From a virus: a stretch of 22,585 bases of DNA. Position 1 is the first letter of the stretch. The number at the start of each line of letters is the position of its first letter. Under the pieces are notes generated by a model. That model was not told the DNA's origin, ran no database searches, and saw only the letters and a list, made by a program, of their open reading frames with translations. Position numbers and translations under genes: made by a program. The DNA is taken from the IMG/VR virus record IMGVR_UViG_3300028571_000133, positions 1 through 22,585 of that record; one strand, written 5' to 3'. Shown in pieces: positions 21,384-22,585 of this stretch.

Positions 21384-21623
21384 ATGGCTAATTTTCACGA
21401 TATATCAAAGGATTTTTTTAAGAAGGACTACACCGAAAGGTTGATCCTAATACAAGAATTATTTAAGGACTTACAAGAAAACATAATAGACAGGGAGGTA
21501 TCGAAGATGGTATTACTTGATCTATTGGAGGTATTCCTATTACAAGCAGAGGAAAAAGAAGATTATGAAACTGCGATGGTAATAAATGAAATAAAAATAT
21601 TATTGGAAAAAACAAATGTGTAA
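21384..21623 (+). CDS. hypothetical 79-aa helical protein
   Basis: The product begins MANFHDISKDFFKKDYTERL and is nearly all helix (LILIQELFKDLQENII, then LLDLLEVFLLQAEEKEDYET). A longer frame from a GTG at 21300 would run through the intrinsic terminator, so the ATG at 21384 is the more credible start. It ends overlapping the next gene by 8 bases. It has no recognised family. Its place before the terminase small subunit suggests an early or packaging-linked role. Confidence 0.65.
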   Translation: MANFHDISKDFFKKDYTERLILIQELFKDLQENIIDREVSKMVLLDLLEVFLLQAEEKEDYETAMVINEIKILLEKTNV

Positions 21624-21873
21624 TTGTAAAAAGAAATCTGTATCTCTCAACAATCTAAAAAACCAAGAGGTACTCAATATTGCAAAGGAATTGTATGATA
21701 CAATCATAACACAGAAAACCTTTGATGAGATGAACGATTTTGATTGGTTGGAACTATATCAAGGATGGAGTATGTTATATCCACACGCATCGACTAAACC
21801 ATCAAAACAGGGGGTATTGGATGACATACGCAACTCCCTACAATTTTTAAAGAAGAAAAATGGAAAACGATAA
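21616..21873 (+). CDS. hypothetical 85-aa protein with N-terminal Cys pair
   Basis: The product begins MCNCKKKSVSLNNLKNQEV and continues with LNIAKELYDTIITQKTFDEM and DWLELYQGWSMLYPHAS, mostly helix. The MCxC start is unusual and could bind a metal or form a disulfide, but there is no matching second Cys pair. It overlaps the upstream gene by 8 bases and the terminase gene by 14, a sign of translational coupling. The family is unknown. Confidence 0.6.
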   Translation: MCNCKKKSVSLNNLKNQEVLNIAKELYDTIITQKTFDEMNDFDWLELYQGWSMLYPHASTKPSKQGVLDDIRNSLQFLKKKNGKR

Positions 21874-22282
21874 ACCAAAAAGGGGGAGACCAAGAGTGGA
21901 GACAAAGATCAATCCTCTATGGAAAGATATAATGTTAGAAGCTGGTGCAAAAGGAAAACATACCACAGATATTCTAATTGACTTGGGGATCAGTTGGAAT
22001 GGTCATTATGCTATGATGAGTAGAAATGATGGTTATAAGCAAACCTATAGTGAATTTCTAAAATTAGCAGAGAACTATTGGTTCAATTTAGCACTTCAAG
22101 CAATGCAAGAAAACGGGGGTAATAGATTCAATACAAGGTTATGGGAAACCATTATGAAGAACAGGTTCAGGGATAATTGGAAGACAGAAAAATATGTCGA
22201 TATAAAAAGTGGTGGTGAGAAACTACAGAGTGATAACAAAATCCAAGTGGAGATAATAAAAACAAAGTTGGAGGGTGAATAA
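21860..22282 (+). CDS. terminase small subunit-like protein
   Basis: This protein probably recognises the packaging site on phage DNA and recruits the large subunit. The 140-aa product has a basic start (KPKRGRPRVETK), a helix-turn-helix-like segment (residues 33-60, HTTDILIDLGISWNGHYAMM), a central helix (FLKLAENYWFNLALQAM) and a typical end: LWETIMKNRFRDNWKTEKYV, then DIKSGGEKL and IQVEII. 'K-N-x-F-x-x-x-W-x-x-K' followed by 'S-G-G-x-x-[IL]' is common in phage small terminases. It overlaps the next gene by 8 bases. The large subunit is not the next gene, which is unusual. Confidence 0.75.
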   Translation: MENDKPKRGRPRVETKINPLWKDIMLEAGAKGKHTTDILIDLGISWNGHYAMMSRNDGYKQTYSEFLKLAENYWFNLALQAMQENGGNRFNTRLWETIMKNRFRDNWKTEKYVDIKSGGEKLQSDNKIQVEIIKTKLEGE

Positions 22283-22585
22283 CTTTAAGATTTTATCAGG
22301 GGATTGTTTTGAACTTATAGAGGATATAGAAGACAATTCTATTGACCTTGTTATTACATCACCCCCTTACGCAGATATTATCAACTACGGAAAAGATATA
22401 TCGGTAAAGAAACCCACAGAGTATGTGGATTGGATACTACCCCTTTTCAAGGAAATACAGAGGGTTTTAAAACCGAGTGGTAGTTTCATACTAAACATCA
22501 ACGATAATTGTTCTAATGGGTTAAGAAACCCATTCATTTATGAATTGATATACCGCAGTCAAAAGGAAACCAAACCAGTTATGGT
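22275..22585 (+). CDS. DNA methyltransferase (SPPY-type), 3' truncated by window
   Basis: The frame continues to the window end (103 codons). It begins NNFKILSGDCFELIEDI, then DLVITSPPYADIINYGKD, a TSPPY motif IV as in N6-adenine or N4-cytosine methyltransferases, and EIQRVLKPSGSFILNIND, a typical strand-turn after it. Motif IV near the N-terminus means motif I (SAM binding) should follow later, as in the beta class. A stop at 22257-22259 leaves GTG at 22275 as the only usable start; it overlaps the terminase stop by 8 bases. Phage methyltransferases of this type protect DNA from host restriction or act in regulation. Confidence 0.8.
   Translation, partial: MNNFKILSGDCFELIEDIEDNSIDLVITSPPYADIINYGKDISVKKPTEYVDWILPLFKEIQRVLKPSGSFILNINDNCSNGLRNPFIYELIYRSQKETKPVM

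Overview
The window is AT-rich phage (or prophage) DNA whose host is most likely a member of the Bacteroidota. Four promoters match the Bacteroidota vegetative pattern TTTG, then 20 nt, then TAnnTTTA/G. Coding starts lack Shine-Dalgarno sequences and instead sit behind A-rich leaders. Several structural proteins resemble types usual in flavobacterial and uncultivated aquatic phages. Siphovirus-like morphology is inferred from a 932-residue tape-measure protein and a tail-tube-like protein. No integrase, lysis gene, tRNA or CRISPR array is visible.

Region 1 (about 1-12960, all +) is a closely packed virion operon. It holds the 3' end of a delta-60-repeat protein, a tail-completion-like protein, two tail proteins, a large tail/baseplate protein and the tape measure. 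Next come an unusual 819-residue head protein ending in an XkdF-like protease domain, a scaffold-like protein with a duplicated domain, the major capsid protein and a tail-tube-like protein. A GAGA-loop intrinsic terminator (12975-13002) closes this block.

Region 2 (13025-17865, +) holds surface or adhesin genes and the portal module. These are a small Pro/Thr-linker protein, a YadA-head-like fibre, a 76-aa protein, a seven-repeat beta-propeller protein, a 145-aa protein, the portal (translationally coupled) and a putative head-tail adaptor. PTPTP linkers recur in three genes and join unrelated modules. Portal lying far downstream of capsid is an unusual order.

Region 3 (17854-20459, mostly -) is a reversed island of small genes, several under 80 aa. 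Three consecutive genes have near-identical promoters followed by the same ACACCCTAAT box, and a fourth promoter is a perfect consensus. One zinc-finger gene inside the island is on the + strand, and a second with a similar layout ends the cluster on the - strand. A 46-aa ribbon-helix-helix protein (20525-20665, +) is transcribed divergently beside the island. A 56-aa single-helix membrane protein (20774-20944, -) has its own leftward terminator.

Region 4 (about 21099-21343) has no convincing gene. It is rich in inverted repeats, including a 9-bp long-range pairing, and ends in a clear rightward intrinsic terminator, so it is a candidate structured RNA. Region 5 (21384-22585, +) starts the packaging module: two small proteins, a terminase-small-subunit-like protein, and the start of a DNA methyltransferase whose only available start codon is GTG. 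The terminase large subunit is not in the window.
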